DNA of 64,000 nucleotides, taken from positions 1 to 64,000 of the forward strand of contig JAMFRP010000026.1 of the NCBI GenBank assembly GCA_026224775.1. Direction: 5' to 3'. The notes under the pieces are model-generated. The model worked only from the letters and a program-made list of their open reading frames with translations, was not told the origin of the DNA and did no database searches. Made by a program: the position numbers and the translations under genes. Below are positions 63,479-64,000 of the stretch, piece after piece. Every line of letters starts with the position of its first letter. Position 1 is the first letter of the stretch. Source of the DNA: Bacteroidota bacterium. GTDB lineage: Bacteria > Bacteroidota > Bacteroidia > Sphingobacteriales > Sphingobacteriaceae.

Positions 63479-64000
63479 GGGCAACCCTGATTATAAGTGG
63501 CAAAGTGAATATTCAAACCGTGACCTGGCTTTAATACTATGGGCAAGGTTTGGGCAATTAATGCGTGGAAATTACAAAAGGTTATTTTTTAAGGCATCAA
63601 AAGGGCTGGTTTTTGTTGGCCGTAATGTTAGCATAAGGCATGCTTATCTACTTAAAGCAGGATCAAATTTAATACTGGATGATAATGTGCATATCAACGC
63701 ATTATCAAACAATGGTATTACGTTGGGCAACAATGTTTCATTGGCGCGGGGATGTAATTTAATAGGTACAGGAGTTATAGCCAACAAGGGTGTAGGTATA
63801 ACCATTGGCAATAATACCGGGATAAATGCCGGGGTCTATCTGGCCGGGCAGGGAGGGATTGAGATAGGAGATAACGTGCTAATTGGGCCGGGGGTTAAGG
63901 TGTTTTCAGAAAATCATTTGTTTGCGGATATTGACGTCATTATTAAAAATCAGGATGTATGCCGCAGCACTGTTGTGATAGGTAACAATTGCTGGATAGG
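63447..64000 (+). CDS. hexapeptide-repeat acyltransferase, 3' partial
   Basis: ATG 63447 opens a frame that runs off the right edge (184 codons seen). It starts MLIEKVIRKLKGNPDYKW. Hexapeptide rungs follow (NLILDDNVHINALS, ITLGNNVSLARG, ITIGNNTGINAG, IEIGDNVLIGPG) with the conserved His in FSENHLF. It overlaps the GT4 gene by 32 nt. It would acetylate a sugar, as the LbH protein at 58377 does. Confidence 0.9.
   Translation, partial: MLIEKVIRKLKGNPDYKWQSEYSNRDLALILWARFGQLMRGNYKRLFFKASKGLVFVGRNVSIRHAYLLKAGSNLILDDNVHINALSNNGITLGNNVSLARGCNLIGTGVIANKGVGITIGNNTGINAGVYLAGQGGIEIGDNVLIGPGVKVFSENHLFADIDVIIKNQDVCRSTVVIGNNCWI

Noticed and set aside
1..64000. CRISPR array or insertion sequence
   Set aside because: No evenly spaced repeats of 25-40 bp with unique spacers, and no transposase-like protein. 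The 10-bp-period arrays are too short.

Overview
The window looks like chromosome from a Bacteroidota soil or plant bacterium of the family Sphingobacteriaceae (Mucilaginibacter/Pedobacter-like). The reasons are promoter elements of the TAnnTTTG type, RprX/RprY-like two-component proteins, an OMP_b-brl_3 outer-membrane barrel with a CarboxypepD_reg-like N-terminus, a PRTRC cassette of the Bacteroidota kind, and short palindromic repeats typical of the group. The genus is inference; no rRNA is present.

Region 1 (1-11.8 kb) is an accessory patchwork. It holds a DHA2-type MFS efflux pump cut by the left edge, an internally deleted MarR regulator, two coupled genes of unknown function with a visibly GC-richer composition, three SDR oxidoreductases, a large multi-PAS histidine kinase with a broken response-regulator remnant beside it, a Crp-like regulator and a HEPN-like protein.

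Region 2 (10.7-22.4 kb) centres on a two-component system: a sensor kinase and OmpR-type regulator pair, a second paralogous orphan kinase, a luciferase-like monooxygenase and an outer-membrane beta-barrel protein. Three sites share one exact promoter design: four TTAAC/T repeats at a 10-bp period, a 12-nt gap, then TAnnTTTG. One drives the barrel gene. The other two are orphan copies in front of tiny reading frames. A fourth, imperfect array lies before the orphan kinase. I propose these are the regulator's operators. A CPBP protease gene broken by a stop and an MBL-fold hydrolase follow.

Region 3 (22.7-29.6 kb) carries a secreted alpha/beta hydrolase, a membrane-anchored HTH protein divergent from a beta-helix protein with its own 10-bp repeat array, and a tricorn-like S41 protease.

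Region 4 (29.8-48.6 kb) is a genomic island beside a tRNA-Met(CAT) gene. On the minus strand lies a four-gene candidate defence operon: small two-TM protein, 1275-aa STAND-type NTPase, FRG protein and DUF2971 protein. Next come a structured triple-hairpin region, a PRTRC/SSB operon with a homopolymer frameshift in one gene, an HNH protein and a PD-(D/E)XK protein on the plus strand, a decayed second DUF2971 gene, and an ORF6N, DUF1016 nuclease and tyrosine recombinase chain in which each gene overlaps the next. No conjugation genes are seen. The left end of the island could not be fixed.

Region 5 (48.6-64 kb) is more core-like: a HAD phosphatase, a second DHA2 pump with a TetR regulator, a secreted beta-helix glycosidase-like protein, an RRM protein, two palindromic repeat elements, and an exopolysaccharide locus (tyrosine autokinase, flippase, polymerase, three glycosyltransferases, two hexapeptide acyltransferases) that runs off the right edge.
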